Below, in pieces: positions 5,583-6,101 of a DNA stretch of 6,101 bases. The position numbers and the translations under genes are program-made. Positions within the stretch are counted from its first letter, which is position 1. The number at the start of each line of letters is the position of its first letter. The notes beneath the pieces were generated by a model. The model had not been told where the DNA came from. It made no database searches and saw only the letters and a program-made list of their open reading frames with translations. Source of the DNA: Verrucomicrobia subdivision 3 bacterium UBA7542 (GTDB lineage: Bacteria > Verrucomicrobiota > Verrucomicrobiia > Limisphaerales > UBA11358); assembly GCA_002479245.1 (NCBI GenBank), contig DLMG01000262.1:1-6101 (forward strand). Direction: 5' to 3'.

Positions 5583-6086
5583 TCAATTCTTGCGGGCGAT
5601 AGAAACAAATGCCTGTCTCATCTTGTCGAGGATGCGTTTGCGAGTATAAGTTTTCCGCGTTAGGTCGCCGTCGTCCCATTCTTTGTGTCCCTCCTTATAG
5701 GGGGAAAAATTCACGTGGTTCTCAAAATCTTTTCCGTAAATCTGCTCAAACAACTTCCTGCTTTTTTTCCACCAGCGCGGAGCGGTCGCGCGCGTAAGCG
5801 GGGGAAGTTTTTCGCGGCGGAGTTCAAGGCAGCCAATCAATTTGAGAGCAGCGCGGATTTCCGGCGTTCCGCGGCTCCACTGTCGGCCCGTGTAGTTCAA
5901 TGGTGAATCCGCGCCAAGTTCCATTTTACGGACAAACCGGATTTGCTTCGCTTCATAGTCTTTGTCCACAGTGACAAAAGCGGGCCACGCCTGGCAGCGG
6001 CGTATAAACTTGCGGTAGTGCTCGGTCGATGTGAGAGGCTCGTGTTTCAATAAGTTAATATGTAAGGTCAATTCATTTACTGTCAC
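5583..6086 (-). CDS. Basic hypothetical protein, first gene of the module
   Basis: A 167-residue protein I do not recognise. The frame begins with GTG, and a TGA stop lies two codons before it, so the gene is complete in the window. The protein is rich in Lys and Arg, with a WW pair at 105-106 (PRWWKKSRK), an aromatic/acidic patch at 116-138 and a basic C-terminus (TYTRKRILDKMRQAF). This would suit nucleic-acid binding, but no named domain is visible. There is no signal peptide or membrane segment. It precedes the excisionase-like gene by about 70 bases on the same strand and may be in the same operon. Just before the start is a direct repeat GTCAC-CG-GTCAC (6082-6093), possibly a regulatory site. 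The function is unknown. Confidence 0.6.
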   Translation of the reverse strand: MTVNELTLHINLLKHEPLTSTEHYRKFIRRCQAWPAFVTVDKDYEAKQIRFVRKMELGADSPLNYTGRQWSRGTPEIRAALKLIGCLELRREKLPPLTRATAPRWWKKSRKLFEQIYGKDFENHVNFSPYKEGHKEWDDGDLTRKTYTRKRILDKMRQAFVSIARKN

Positions 6087-6101
6087 CGGTCACTTGAAAA
6101 C

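Overview
The window looks like part of a bacterial integrative element: a replication module and a kinase cargo operon, both on the minus strand, next to a G+C-rich, gene-poor stretch full of DNA hairpins. The style (mid-to-high G+C, few Shine-Dalgarno sites, many GC-rich extragenic hairpins) reminds me of Verrucomicrobiota or related environmental bacteria. That is a weak inference, because there is no rRNA, tRNA or housekeeping gene to fix the taxonomy.

Layout. Bases 1-1218 hold no gene I can support. They contain (i) two diverged copies of a structured repeat (247-323 and 491-594) whose arms stay paired despite sequence changes, (ii) between them a short array of hairpins with about 30-36 base spacing (320-443), and (iii) further GC-rich stem-loops to about 760 and a repeated 14-mer near 890-957. 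Bases 1219-3008 hold a two-gene minus-strand operon, a HipA-like kinase followed by a DUF3037 protein, joined by a 4-base ATGA stop/start overlap. Spot counts give about 40% G+C here against about 62% on both sides, so it looks like acquired cargo. Bases 3009-3617 are intergenic and hold two related diverged repeats, a perfect 16-base dyad and an 8+8 inverted repeat, all upstream of the kinase. Bases 3618-6086 hold four minus-strand genes in transcription order: a 167-residue basic protein of unknown function, a small AlpA/excisionase-type DNA-binding protein, an archaeo-eukaryotic-type primase (AEP, TOTE-like) with a C-terminal winged-helix-like region, and a coupled 86-residue protein of unknown function.

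How the genes fit together. The excisionase-like protein and primase suggest excision control and replication of a mobile element (satellite, plasmid-like or integrative). No integrase, helicase or attachment site is visible. The kinase/DUF3037 pair is a recurrent partnership of unknown function, related to HipA toxins but without a HipB-type repressor here. The kinase copy seems to lack the usual N-lobe lysine. The most unusual signals are this cargo pair and the two sets of structured non-coding repeats.
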